In this document: positions 18,956 through 27,887 of the stretch, in pieces
How the letters are laid out: every line of letters starts with the position of its first letter
How positions within the stretch are numbered: position 1 is the first letter of the stretch
Assembly (NCBI RefSeq): GCF_019400745.1
Contig: NZ_WJIB01000018.1
Location: 1 to 64,000, forward strand
DNA length: 64,000 nt
From: Cohnella sp. CFH 77786
Lineage (GTDB): Bacteria > Bacillota > Bacilli > Paenibacillales > Paenibacillaceae
Direction of reading: 5' to 3'
Translations under genes and position numbers: made by a program
Notes under the pieces: model-generated
The model's input: the letters and a program-made list of their open reading frames with translations, nothing else
What the model was told of the DNA's origin: nothing
Database searches by the model: none

Positions 18956-19807
18956 GTGTTCTATACTCCAATGTTACTTAATAAGCGCGAAAACCCGTTT
19001 GACGATGATCGTTACCTCTACGAACCGAAAGTCGATGGCCACCGTTTACTCTTGTCGATGGATAACGGAAAGGTTCGGCTTTTTACCCGTCATCAATTCG
19101 AAGTAACAGCGCAGTATCCAGAGCTTCATAACGTGCCGATCGACGATCCGTCCGACGTTGTGCTCGACGGCGAAGTCGCGTACGTGAATCCGGAAACTGG
19201 CGACATCGAGTTCGAAACGGTAATGGAGCGATTCCATAAACGAAAGTACATCGAAATTCGCCAGGCAAGCGTCAACAAGCCGGTCGTTTACTATGCTTTC
19301 GATATCTTGCGATACAAAGGTGAAGACATGCGTAATAAGCCGCTCACCGAACGGAAGGCGCTTCTAGAGCGTGTACTCACGAACAATTCGTACTACAATC
19401 GAGTATTTTACGTGGATGGCGCAGGGATATCGCTGTTTCAACTAATGAAGGAGCGCGGCCTCGAGGGGATCGTTGCGAAACGGAAGGAAAGTGTGTACGT
19501 TGGGCGGCGTAGCGAAAATTGGCTTAAGATTATCAATTACACGTACGCCAACGTGGAAATAGCGGGATACCGACGCAGTCAATTCGGATGGCTAGCGCAA
19601 CAGAACGGGAAGCCAGCCGGTATTATCGAGTTAGCGGTGCCCGCCGCCCATAAGCAGGCGTTTTATGGCGTAGCTAAGGCGCTGAAGACGGGAGAGAAAG
19701 GTGATTTCGTATACGTAGAGCCGCGGATTCGAGCACGCGTTCGATCGCGCGGATGGACGCGCAACGGTTTACTGCGATCGCCAGAATTCGTTGAGTTCCT
19801 TATTTAA
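18956..19807 (+). CDS. ATP-dependent DNA ligase
   Basis: A 283-aa ligase with adenylation and OB-fold domains. Motif I is YEPKVDGHRLL (nucleophile Lys25), motif III-like FDILRYKGEDM, motif IV EGIVAKRKES and a downstream NWLKI. It is like the ligase module of Bacillus LigD or stand-alone phage ligases; no polymerase, Ku or nuclease partner is visible. GTG 18956 is preferred: GGTGGT lies about 8 nt upstream, and a likely -10 (TACAAT near 18912) excludes the more upstream starts. With the neighbouring SASP this suggests DNA repair in spores or circularisation of the element. Confidence 0.85.
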   Translation: MFYTPMLLNKRENPFDDDRYLYEPKVDGHRLLLSMDNGKVRLFTRHQFEVTAQYPELHNVPIDDPSDVVLDGEVAYVNPETGDIEFETVMERFHKRKYIEIRQASVNKPVVYYAFDILRYKGEDMRNKPLTERKALLERVLTNNSYYNRVFYVDGAGISLFQLMKERGLEGIVAKRKESVYVGRRSENWLKIINYTYANVEIAGYRRSQFGWLAQQNGKPAGIIELAVPAAHKQAFYGVAKALKTGEKGDFVYVEPRIRARVRSRGWTRNGLLRSPEFVEFLI

Positions 19808-20091
19808 AGGTTATATTAAAGTTTAATGTTTATATTGGGCTAACTGAGCTAACGTACTCGTTAACTTAATCCGTATCCAACTCTGCTATGTACGCGGTTA
19901 TCACAAAATACATCTTGATCCCCGCCACCAACGGTGAATCCTCATCAGATTAAGGACCGATAATTATCCCTAGGGAATTACCATCACAAATACTTCAATA
20001 ATTTGGGGAGTAAGAAGCAAAAGGGAAGGGGAATCTAGAAAAATGTCGAATTGTGGATAATACTTTAAAAACAAGGAGAAGGTCTTGGTTT

Positions 20092-21222
20092 ATGAAAAAG
20101 AACTTTCTTATTTTTCTTTCTTTTATTATCCTGCTAAGCATAATGCCTGCAGCACATGCTGCAACAGAAAGGGGTAATATAAAAGAACCTATCCTAGCAG
20201 CAGTTAAGAAGGATGGAAAATGGGGCTTCATAAACTCGTATGGCAAATTAGTTATTCCGAATATTTATGACGAGGTTAAAAGCTTTCAAGAAGGATTGGC
20301 TGTAGTTACTTTGAACGGCAAGAAAGGTGTTATCGATGCTTCTGGAAAAATAGTTATTGATCTACAGTATAAAAGGCTTTCGAGTTTTAATGAAGGGGTG
20401 GCTTATTTCGATGATGGGACTAGCTTTAGTGATGAGACTATCGGTGGGTTTATTGATAAATCCGGAAAAGTATTGTTTGAACCAAGAAAAGGAATTTGGG
20501 GTTCTTTCTCAAACGGACGGGCGTTAATTAGAGTTAAAGATAAAGATGGGTACGATAGGCATGGATTTATTGATAAAAAAGGTAACGAAGTAATTAAACC
20601 GCTCTATGAATATGCTACTCCCTTCAGTGAGGGCTACGCATATGTTTATGGAACTGACGATAAGTCTGGAAAATTCATTGCTGGATTAATCAATACAAAA
20701 GGGGAAATTGTTTACCCAGCAAGCTTCACGATCAAAAAAACTAAAAATAATTGTAATATTACTGGGACTTTCACGGAGGGATTTGCCCCTGTCACTTGTG
20801 AAAAGGGTGGTGATGGGTATATGGATAAATCGAGTAATGTAATTCTGTTAGGTAAATTATATTCCCAAGCCTCCTTTTCTGAAGGGATTGCACAAATTTC
20901 GCTTCGAGCGAGTTTATATTATGGATATATTGATACAAAAGGGAAGTATATATTCAAACCTCAATCTAATGAAGAAAACAGGCCTTTTTCAGATGGCTTA
21001 GCGTTCGTTGGCATTGCCCGTGGAGAAAAGACTACCTACGGCTATATAAATAATAAAGGGAAAGTTGTTTTTAATGTACCCAATAATAACTATTACTCCT
21101 TTAGTAATGGATATGCCGCTTTTGAAGGTAGTAATGGAAAGTTTGGTTATATTAATAAGCAAGGAAAAGTAGTAATAACACCTCAGTTTGACATAGCATG
21201 GGAGTTTAAGAAACCATCGTAA
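20092..21222 (+). CDS. Secreted WG-repeat protein
   Basis: A 376-aa protein with a cleavable signal peptide (KKNFLIFLSFIILLSIMPAAHA) and about eight WG-type repeats (KWGFINSYGKLVIP; GVIDASGKIVID; GFIDKSGKVLFEP and so on, ending FGYINKQGKVVITPQFD). WG repeats are found in secreted bacterial proteins of mostly unknown function. ATG 20092 is preceded by AAGGAGAAGG. It is AT-rich like most of the island and stands alone. Confidence 0.8.
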   Translation: MKKNFLIFLSFIILLSIMPAAHAATERGNIKEPILAAVKKDGKWGFINSYGKLVIPNIYDEVKSFQEGLAVVTLNGKKGVIDASGKIVIDLQYKRLSSFNEGVAYFDDGTSFSDETIGGFIDKSGKVLFEPRKGIWGSFSNGRALIRVKDKDGYDRHGFIDKKGNEVIKPLYEYATPFSEGYAYVYGTDDKSGKFIAGLINTKGEIVYPASFTIKKTKNNCNITGTFTEGFAPVTCEKGGDGYMDKSSNVILLGKLYSQASFSEGIAQISLRASLYYGYIDTKGKYIFKPQSNEENRPFSDGLAFVGIARGEKTTYGYINNKGKVVFNVPNNNYYSFSNGYAAFEGSNGKFGYINKQGKVVITPQFDIAWEFKKPS

Positions 21223-21424
21223 CTATTAAATGCTGAAGGGTATTACAATAATCGTGCAATTAGGTATCCCGTAGAGAGTCTATCTACGGGTTCTTTCTTT
21301 AAATTTACATGTAAATATAATATAAAATTTACATTATTGTGAATATTGATGGAATACATTAATGTATTGACTAAAGACGATCTAAAGATGACTAATGATG
21401 AAGCGCTGGAGGAGGGTCGAGCTA

Positions 21425-21597
21425 ATGTCGGAGGTAGCGTTTGGAGCTTGGTTACGAAGAATAAGAATGGGACCTAGGTGCTCCGCAAGATGATTTCGCA
21501 GGTTAGCTTAAAGTAAGTGAAGCGTAATTCGATCAGCACCTATGAATGGGGTTTATCGAATCCAAGAGACATAATCTGAGCGAGGTTGCTTAACTTA
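21425..21597 (+). pseudogene. Decayed XRE-type helix-turn-helix regulator
   Basis: The frame opens MSEVAFGAWLRRIRMG and then stops. Continuing in shifted frames gives PQDDFAG, LKVSEA and MGFIESKRHNLSEVA, the order expected for an XRE-family HTH (SQDDFA, LKVS, NPRDI, L). Several stops and at least one frameshift break it. No intact gene was seen in the rest of 21223-21952, apart from short AT-rich frames (21786-21956 and a 13-codon frame at 21871 with a good SD). Confidence 0.5.
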
Positions 21598-21952
21598 TGA
21601 GCACGAACTAAAAAAACAGAATATTCAGATTTATTAGGTGATCGATAATAATTATGGGACTTTTCTATGGATTCCCCATAATTGATAAGCAGTTTTTATC
21701 TAAAAGAGCTAAGCGAAGTAAAAAAGTAGCTAATAGACTCAAAAATTAGTTAATTTATCAAGTATCCAAGGAAGTGTGATTTTTTATGATTTTCAGACAG
21801 ATATCCAGAGTTGTAGCGGGAAACATAAGGGGATATCGGAACTCAATAAAATATGATAGGAGTTGTCTATATGAAGAAAGAAGATCCAGTGGTTCAGTTA
21901 GAGAGTATGTAGTTGTCGTTAACTCAGCGAAAATGTTAAATGAGAGGGAAGA

Positions 21953-22486
21953 ATGATCAAAATGATAAAAAATGAAATTAGAATTCTTGATGATAAGGTG
22001 GCAGAAGTAGTTCTTGGCGGGGTGGGAGGTGCAATTGCTATTGTATCCACTTCAAAATTGGACATAGTCAGGCAGCATTATTGGCTACTTGTAAACGGAT
22101 ATATGGCGACATTTATTACTGCCAAAGGAAAGAGAAAATTGGTTTATTACCATCGCCTTGTAATGGGTTTGTACGAAAAATTAATGCCAGGCATTCAAGT
22201 GGACCATTCGAACCATGTGAAGTTAGATGTGCGCGATATTAACTTGAGAAAGGTCACGGCCAAGCAAAACAGAGATAATGATCTCGATAGACTCGTCAAT
22301 CTAGATGATGTACCTTTTTTGGTTACTTATGCTCATCACGAAGGCGTAGAAATAAGTAAAGTTCTGAAGGAAAAGTATGGTCAAAGTAACCCCGTTTTAA
22401 CCATCGGCAAAATCTTGGAGTTAATCAAACAGAATGCGGAGAGGGTTTATCATACAGGATATCCTTATCAGATGCTGATGGCTTAA
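21953..22486 (+). CDS. HNH endonuclease-like protein
   Basis: A 177-aa protein with an HNH_3-type core: YYHRLVMG (His67), VDHSNHVKLDVRDINLRKVTAKQN (Asp84-His85, Asn97). This family includes phage-associated and homing-type nucleases. The N-terminal ~60 residues resemble the NUMOD/AP2-like preface seen in such proteins. C-terminal residues 105-177 are unassigned. The start ATG overlaps the stop of a short upstream frame. Confidence 0.7.
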   Translation: MIKMIKNEIRILDDKVAEVVLGGVGGAIAIVSTSKLDIVRQHYWLLVNGYMATFITAKGKRKLVYYHRLVMGLYEKLMPGIQVDHSNHVKLDVRDINLRKVTAKQNRDNDLDRLVNLDDVPFLVTYAHHEGVEISKVLKEKYGQSNPVLTIGKILELIKQNAERVYHTGYPYQMLMA

Positions 22487-22681
22487 AAGTCCTATTAATT
22501 TGATTTTGATTCCATTGATAACAAATTTTTACCCACCTTTGTTCATAATAGTTAGGCGCTCTGGACAAATGCAAAAACATCTGTCCAAATTCAGAAAACT
22601 ATATGAACAAGAGCATAAGCCATCTATGACAAGATTAAATGTTAAGCGATGGCTCTTTTGCTCTAAAAGGATGGGAGGCAA

Positions 22682-23014
22682 ATGTCAATTCAGCAAAGAG
22701 GTAACTTGAAGAAGATAGTAGCCAACAAAGAATCTATCAACGCGATCTGCAAAGAGCACCGTATCAAAAAGCTGTACCTTGCACTAGAACAAGAAAATAA
22801 AAACAGTTCGGAAATAATATTTTTAGCAACGTTCGATGCAAGTTCTTTTTCCAGCGATGATATTGAGGCAGCGATTGATGCAGAGATCGCTCTAGAGAAG
22901 ATTTTGAAGGTTGGCATAACAATCAAGTTGGACAAGATTGACTACAGGGGATTCCTACGTAAGCTGATGATGGGAGTGTATTTGGTTTATTGTGAGGAAG
23001 GTTATTGTACATAG
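22682..23014 (+). CDS. Hypothetical protein, possibly degenerate nucleotidyltransferase-like
   Basis: A 110-aa protein with a good SD (GGGAGG). ICKEHRIKKLYLALEQENKN...EIIFLATFD has the spacing of minimal MntA-type nucleotidyltransferases (KRLYLFGS...SDIDLLV), but the GS and DxD catalytic residues are absent. If related, it is inactive. No HEPN partner is adjacent. Confidence 0.4.
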   Translation: MSIQQRGNLKKIVANKESINAICKEHRIKKLYLALEQENKNSSEIIFLATFDASSFSSDDIEAAIDAEIALEKILKVGITIKLDKIDYRGFLRKLMMGVYLVYCEEGYCT

Positions 23015-23050
23015 CATTGTTATTAGTTAATGCGGAGGGAGTGTACGCGA

Positions 23051-23458
23051 TTGTTTATCGTAGAGGCAAGAAATAAGTCTTCATTGTGGATATCAGGGAT
23101 TTTTAAAGAAGTCGAGACGCTTAACGGTTATTTAAACCAAATTCCTGATAATCTGAAGGTCATTCAAACAATTATAGAAGTGAATATCGAATATCCGTTT
23201 TACATTATCGAAAAAAATGGGTTTTCATATGTGAACAAGGTTGAATTGTTTAGGATAATGGATAACCTCGTATTCGACGTCGAAGATGATGACAATGTAC
23301 TTTTTAATTTTTACTTTATTTCTTCTGATTACATGCCTACGGAACCGGGGACTGATTACATGGGAATCCTACCACACGAGCATGTTACAGGTTATTCCAT
23401 GTTGAGGTTTAACCAGTATGGCCGAGAAGATTACATGAAGCGAAACGGGTTTTTGTAA
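23051..23458 (+). CDS. Hypothetical protein
   Basis: A 135-aa acidic protein. TTG 23051 is chosen because GGAGGGAG (23035-23042) is 8 nt upstream and would lie inside the coding region if ATG 23030 were used. It has alternating beta and alpha predictions, no signal peptide and no motif I recognise. It could be an immunity or anti-defence protein by position, but this is a guess. Confidence 0.45.
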   Translation: MFIVEARNKSSLWISGIFKEVETLNGYLNQIPDNLKVIQTIIEVNIEYPFYIIEKNGFSYVNKVELFRIMDNLVFDVEDDDNVLFNFYFISSDYMPTEPGTDYMGILPHEHVTGYSMLRFNQYGREDYMKRNGFL

Positions 23459-23692
23459 TTCAACTCGTTTCAGAAAACTCAGCAGAGAATTTCCCGGAAT
23501 TACGAATTGGATTATCAGTAAGGCTTATCCAAGGATGAGTAATCACTTTGATGAGAGTGTGTCGAAAAGTATACCTCCTGACCGTACTAAAAATGTAGGG
23601 AAAAGCTATGTCTAAATGCCCGATTTCCCTAATTGAAATATGTCCGTATGATGGGGATACCTTTTGAAATTGCTTATGGAGGTAATGGCCGA

Positions 23693-24295
23693 ATGATATT
23701 GGGTTATGTACGTGTGAGTAGTAAAGATCAAAACACGGAACGCCAAATCATAAAAATGAAAGAACTCGGTATCGAGGAAAGGTTTATTTTTGTTGATAAA
23801 CAATCAGGAAAAGACTTTAATCGTCCAGAGTACCAAACATTAAGGAGAATAATCGATAAGGGAGATCTTCTCTATCTTGATTCTTTGGACAGACTGGGAA
23901 GAGACTATGATGGTGTTATTCACGAATGGAAGTTTATCACTCGTGATCGCGGAGCAGATATTGTTGTTCTTGATTATGAAACCCTTTTCGACTCAAGAAA
24001 ATTTAAAGCCATGGGTGACTTAGGTAAGCTCCTTGAAGATCAGTTTCTATCAATGCTATCGTATGTTGCTGAACAAGAACGAAAGAAGAACAAGCTGCGT
24101 CAGGCAGATGGTATAGAACAAGCTAAAAGAGATGGGATAAAGTTCGGCAAACGAAAAATTGAAATCAATGACTCCTTTAGAGTTGCGTATGAAGAATGGA
24201 AAGCTGGGGTCATAACTGCTGTCGCCGCGATGAAAAAATGCAATATGAAGCCCAATACCTGGTATCGTCGGGTAAAGGAATACGAGAGTGTTTGA
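23693..24295 (+). CDS. Serine recombinase (resolvase/invertase family)
   Basis: A 200-aa small serine recombinase. The N-terminus LGYVRVSSKDQNTERQ carries the catalytic Ser9, followed by the LYLDSLDRLGRDYD segment with conserved Arg residues and a C-terminal helix-turn-helix (AAMKKCNMKPNTWYRRVKE). The start is ATG 23693 after GGAGGT. It could resolve element multimers or invert a local segment. It is separate from the tyrosine integrase that explains the tRNA insertion. Confidence 0.9.
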   Translation: MILGYVRVSSKDQNTERQIIKMKELGIEERFIFVDKQSGKDFNRPEYQTLRRIIDKGDLLYLDSLDRLGRDYDGVIHEWKFITRDRGADIVVLDYETLFDSRKFKAMGDLGKLLEDQFLSMLSYVAEQERKKNKLRQADGIEQAKRDGIKFGKRKIEINDSFRVAYEEWKAGVITAVAAMKKCNMKPNTWYRRVKEYESV

Positions 24296-24340
24296 ACTGT
24301 AGCAAAGTATTAGCAAATCATGATGAGGGAGGGAAGTTAG

Positions 24341-24424
24341 ATGAAAAAAATTAAAATAATCTGGGGAGTTTTATTAGTCATTGCGTTCGTCATCGAGGCG
24401 AAAATTGGTTTTTACGATCTATAA
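24341..24424 (+). CDS. 27-residue membrane peptide
   Basis: A tiny ORF with a very strong SD (GAGGGAGGG, 6-8 nt before ATG). The product is a short basic N-terminus, one hydrophobic span (IIWGVLLVIAFVIEA) and KIGFYDL. Its size and topology resemble type I toxins or small membrane regulators. No antisense RNA could be identified by eye. Confidence 0.45.
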   Translation: MKKIKIIWGVLLVIAFVIEAKIGFYDL

Positions 24425-24508
24425 TCATACACGGTGAAGGGGAGGGGAGCTCTAATTTACCGTGATTATATTCATTTCATAACATAACAGAGCGAGGTAG
24501 AGAAGATT

Positions 24509-25075
24509 ATGAATAAAGATGATGTAATAAAGTACATAAAGGTTTTACCGGATGATGAACGTCTTAGTTTTTTAGATGAATTGAGCGTGGAATATCGAGA
24601 TTTAGATCGGCAAATTCAAAAAAGAATGTGGGCTTCCCGCAGAGAAGGCGAAAGGGATGAATTAGAGGAACAGCTGATTAAAAATATTAATACCAACAGC
24701 CTAAAAATTGAGGAAATGTATGAAAAGGTATCAGGCCATTGGGTTTATGAAGACTTGATTTATCGTTTTTACCATCACAGCTTTAAGGCATTTCGATCCC
24801 AAGAATATACTGAAGAGATGGTATCACTCTTTTCTTCATTATTGAATGTCGAATTAAATGAACGATTCATGAGAATCGTTCGACAAGGAACAGGAAAAGT
24901 GTTTGATAATAAAGTAAATGATTATTGGTCAGAAGAAACACGTCCAATAGTTGATGCATTCCTACATGCAAAATACTTTTTGGACATGCTTTATCGTTAT
25001 CGGGAAAAAGAGGTGAGATCCTCTAGCCTTCCGTCCGGTTGGGCATCGATACTATATTTGTACAATATTCGTTAA
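24509..25075 (+). CDS. Hypothetical helical protein
   Basis: A 188-aa charged, helix-rich protein (LPDDERLSFLDELSVEYRDLDRQIQKRM). It has no membrane segment or known motif. The SD is GCGAGG. It is the last rightward gene before the Mrr-like gene and shares a bidirectional terminator with it. Confidence 0.55.
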   Translation: MNKDDVIKYIKVLPDDERLSFLDELSVEYRDLDRQIQKRMWASRREGERDELEEQLIKNINTNSLKIEEMYEKVSGHWVYEDLIYRFYHHSFKAFRSQEYTEEMVSLFSSLLNVELNERFMRIVRQGTGKVFDNKVNDYWSEETRPIVDAFLHAKYFLDMLYRYREKEVRSSSLPSGWASILYLYNIR

Positions 25076-25091
25076 GGATGAATAAAAAGAC

Positions 25092-25117
25092 GCCCTTGAA
25101 ATAGCAAGGGCTTCAAT
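25092..25117. terminator. Bidirectional terminator
   Basis: GCCCTTG (25092-25098) pairs with CAAGGGC (25105-25111). T-rich tracts lie on both sides; it separates two convergent genes. Confidence 0.65.
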
Positions 25118-25118
25118 T

Positions 25119-25928
25119 TTAACTGTCCATAAAGTCGTCGAATTTCTCGTAGTAAAGGTAAAGTGGTTTTCGCAAAACACCAAGTCCTTTTTCAATCATC
25201 ATTTGAACAATACTGTCTCCGTTTAGCAATACAATTGGCACGGCCCCTTGTTGAAATGAAAGGTCTCTGGCAGTCTCAGTAAAATCGGACGTTGCAAAGA
25301 AAATCCCTTGTTCATATTTTCCTTGGATCGCGCCTCTGAATTGCTGAATTTCCTTGCTTCCAACATTATTCCCTTGCCATCGTTTACACTGAAACGCTAC
25401 ATTCATAGAAGCAAGCCCGATCTTCAATTTACCGAAGCCGTCAATGCCGCCATCTTTACTAGTCTTAGTTACAGAGAGATTAATAAAGCCATAAGCTTGC
25501 AAAAGTTTCTTTCCAAATTCTTCGAATTGTCTAGGTGTTAACTCATATAGCTTTTCTAGCAGTTGTGCCTTAAACTCTTCTTCGTATGTATCGTATAGTT
25601 CAACTAAGTTAGTAGAAGGTCTCTGGGTTACCTCCCAAGTAACATTAGCGCTGTTTATTCTGTTTCTTCCTTGGTTTGTTATTTCCCAAACGCCTCTTTG
25701 CGGATTATGCATATCACCCTTTTTGATAAGTTTCATTCTGACCCATTGTATTCTGTTGGTCCATTTGTTGCCACCTGAATCGATCTTTTCTTCAAGATCG
25801 TCTTGAGTGAGACTTGAGAACTTTTCGGTCATCAGTTGATATATTTCTTGCGGTTTTCCTTTGCCTCCTAAGGAAACTAGGACTTGCAGCAACGGTACTT
25901 CCATTTCGGTTTGACCAGGCATCGTCAT
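25119..25928 (-). CDS. Mrr-like restriction endonuclease
   Basis: A 269-aa protein with an N-terminal winged-helix Mrr_N-like domain (VPLLQVLVSLGGKGKPQEIYQLM; GVWEITNQGRNRI) and a C-terminal PD-(D/E)xK Mrr_cat domain (LTPRQFEEFGKKLLQAYGF; DGGIDG at 159-164; FQCKRW with Gln180 and Lys182). Mrr enzymes usually cut modified DNA. The start is the ATG at 25928, 9 nt after AAGGAG. It is divergent from the methyltransferase gene with a 127-bp gap. Confidence 0.88.
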   Translation of the reverse strand: MTMPGQTEMEVPLLQVLVSLGGKGKPQEIYQLMTEKFSSLTQDDLEEKIDSGGNKWTNRIQWVRMKLIKKGDMHNPQRGVWEITNQGRNRINSANVTWEVTQRPSTNLVELYDTYEEEFKAQLLEKLYELTPRQFEEFGKKLLQAYGFINLSVTKTSKDGGIDGFGKLKIGLASMNVAFQCKRWQGNNVGSKEIQQFRGAIQGKYEQGIFFATSDFTETARDLSFQQGAVPIVLLNGDSIVQMMIEKGLGVLRKPLYLYYEKFDDFMDS

Positions 25929-26055
25929 ATAACTTGACTCCTTCAAGAAAAATACAAACATTTGTTCTTAAAAGAAGGTTCTGTGCTGATTTTGTCGAAT
26001 ATAATAATGTTTAGGCAGCTTTTTTACACGAGACCCCTTGAAAGGAACGCACCTA

Positions 26056-27249
26056 ATGCCACTGCAATCTAACGTTGATGTACCACATATTATAAAATAT
26101 ATGGGTTCTAAAAAGAACCTTATCGATTTCGTAGTTGAAGGGATTAACGAGGTTTATGTTGAAGGCGCACACGTCTGCGATTTATTCGCTGGTACAGCGG
26201 TGCTATCCGGTGTTTTAAGAAACCAAGCAACAGTGATTTCAAACGATATTCAAAGTTATTCCTCCGTGTTGGCTAAAACCTACTTAGAAAGTTATCCATG
26301 GAATGAACATCCCGGTATCTTAGAACACATTGTGGATCTAGCAAACGACCGAGTACGACGGTTCAAAAACGAATATCCACAACTTGTGTTTAATTACAAC
26401 CGAGAATTTACACTAACTGAGTTTAACGAACTTGAAAAGAGCCAACAGGATTTAATCAATTTTAACTTCGGTGCTCAACCAAATCATTTATTTGCAAAGA
26501 ATTATTCGGGTACATATTGGTCATATGAGCAATGCTTATGGATAGACGCTATTAGATCAATCGCAGAAGACGAATACATTAACTCGCCTTTTTACAATGC
26601 GATTATCTCCAGCTTGATGTTTGCAATGTCATACAACTCTCAAAGTACTGGTCATTATGCACAATATCGCGATGCAACGAATATGTCTTCAATGAACGAT
26701 ATTTTGATTTATCGAAGAAAAGAGATTCTGCCTTTCTTTATTCGTAAATTTGAAGAGTTGCGTGATACGTTAAATATCAATCAATTTGAATACCAAGTAA
26801 CAGCTCAAGATTATAGGGAATGCTTAAACAATATTCCTCATAACACAGTTGTTTATGCCGATCCACCGTATGCATTCGTGCATTATTCAAGGTTTTATCA
26901 TGTTATCGAAACTTTGGTTAGATACGACTATCCTGAAGTGCTTCATAAAGGCAGGTATAGAACTGATCGGCATCAATCACCATTTTGCATCCGGACCCAG
27001 GTTAAAGGTGCATTTAGAGAAATGTTCTCGAAGGTATTTCAACGAGAATCCCACCTCGTTTTAAGTTATAGTGACACTGGGATGATTACACTAGAAGAGT
27101 TGGTAGAACTTGCGCGAGAGGAATTCGCTGAGCGGTTTTATGAAGTAAATATTCGATTCCAAGACTACCTACACAGCACCATGGGTAGAAGAGAAGATAA
27201 AAACCGAAATGTTCAGGAGTGTCTGATCATTGCAAGAAGAAGAGCATAG
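26056..27249 (+). CDS. D12-class DNA adenine methyltransferase
   Basis: A 397-aa N6-adenine methyltransferase. Motif I is DLFAGTAVLSG (42-52) preceded by KYMGSKKNL, and the catalytic DPPY is at 269-272 (VVYADPPYAFVHYS). The insert between the motifs is long. The start is ATG 26056, about 10 nt after AAAGGA. It is convergent with the BglII-like endonuclease, with which it probably forms a type II restriction-modification (RM) pair. The recognition site is unknown; a GATC-centred site would fit both families but is inference. Confidence 0.9.
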   Translation: MPLQSNVDVPHIIKYMGSKKNLIDFVVEGINEVYVEGAHVCDLFAGTAVLSGVLRNQATVISNDIQSYSSVLAKTYLESYPWNEHPGILEHIVDLANDRVRRFKNEYPQLVFNYNREFTLTEFNELEKSQQDLINFNFGAQPNHLFAKNYSGTYWSYEQCLWIDAIRSIAEDEYINSPFYNAIISSLMFAMSYNSQSTGHYAQYRDATNMSSMNDILIYRRKEILPFFIRKFEELRDTLNINQFEYQVTAQDYRECLNNIPHNTVVYADPPYAFVHYSRFYHVIETLVRYDYPEVLHKGRYRTDRHQSPFCIRTQVKGAFREMFSKVFQRESHLVLSYSDTGMITLEELVELAREEFAERFYEVNIRFQDYLHSTMGRREDKNRNVQECLIIARRRA

Positions 27250-27291
27250 TTTAAAGGCCTTGGGTTCATCCCAAGGCCTTTAAACTATGCT
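27243..27291. terminator. Perfect 21-bp palindrome spanning both stop codons of the RM pair
   Basis: GCATAGTTTAAAGGCCTTGG plus G (27244-27264) is mirrored exactly at 27270-27290 around a TTCAT loop. The methyltransferase stop (27247-27249) and the endonuclease stop (27285-27287, minus) both lie inside the stem. T-tracts are absent, so it may act as mRNA-end protection or a bidirectional terminator. Confidence 0.8.
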
Positions 27292-27872
27292 TCAATGTAC
27301 AACTTTTCAGTGATGCCAAACACCAGAATAGGACAACCGCCGCCGCTTCCACCTAGAATACGTGGGGTAAGTTTGCTCATATGAGTAGTGGAGTTGCCAT
27401 ACGAAGAGCCCTTACCGAGCGCGTTGAAAATAGTCTGGAGCTCGTCTGAACGAGTGATAATAACCCCAACATCAATCGCCCTGAGATCGAAAAGAAGTCG
27501 GAAGTTGTTTAAATCGCGATCATAAAATGGATCTTTATTATTCCATTCAACTTCAACAGCAATTCGATTTTTAAAACAGTCCACTTTGTGTGTCGGAGAT
27601 TCGTGAGCCACGCCGTCAATAAGAATTTGTGTGTTAAATGATTTCTCCACCCAACCCAAGCGATAGAAATGGCTGTCTAGCTTCCCTGAAATTGATGACT
27701 TATTCCCACCGGCGGAGATAACATCGCTGCGGTTTAAACGGAACCCCTCTAAGACAGCAATCAATTCTCGCCATTCTTCCGGAAAATCCGTACTCAGTAC
27801 AGCACAAGCATGGCGCCATTCTCGTACCTCATAATAATTACGTATAGATTCGGGCAATAAATCGATCCCCAT
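27285..27872 (-). CDS. BglII/BstYI-like type II restriction endonuclease
   Basis: A 195-aa protein resembling the BglII/BstYI endonuclease family. The core THKVDCFKNRIAVEVEWNN supplies Asp98, Glu107 and Glu109 in a D-x8-E-x-E arrangement, followed by DPFYDRDLNNFRLLFDL and GVIITRSDELQ. The SD is GGAGGTG. It starts 15 bp after the stop of the OLD-family gene on the same strand, so the two are co-transcribed. The methyltransferase on the other strand is the expected protector. Confidence 0.82.
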   Translation of the reverse strand: MGIDLLPESIRNYYEVREWRHACAVLSTDFPEEWRELIAVLEGFRLNRSDVISAGGNKSSISGKLDSHFYRLGWVEKSFNTQILIDGVAHESPTHKVDCFKNRIAVEVEWNNKDPFYDRDLNNFRLLFDLRAIDVGVIITRSDELQTIFNALGKGSSYGNSTTHMSKLTPRILGGSGGGCPILVFGITEKLYIEA

Positions 27873-27887
27873 ACGCCACCTCCAGTC

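Noticed and set aside
22500-22709. 69-codon frame overlapping the start of the 110-aa gene
   Set aside because: No SD, mixed composition, and it runs into a better-supported gene with a strong SD in another frame.
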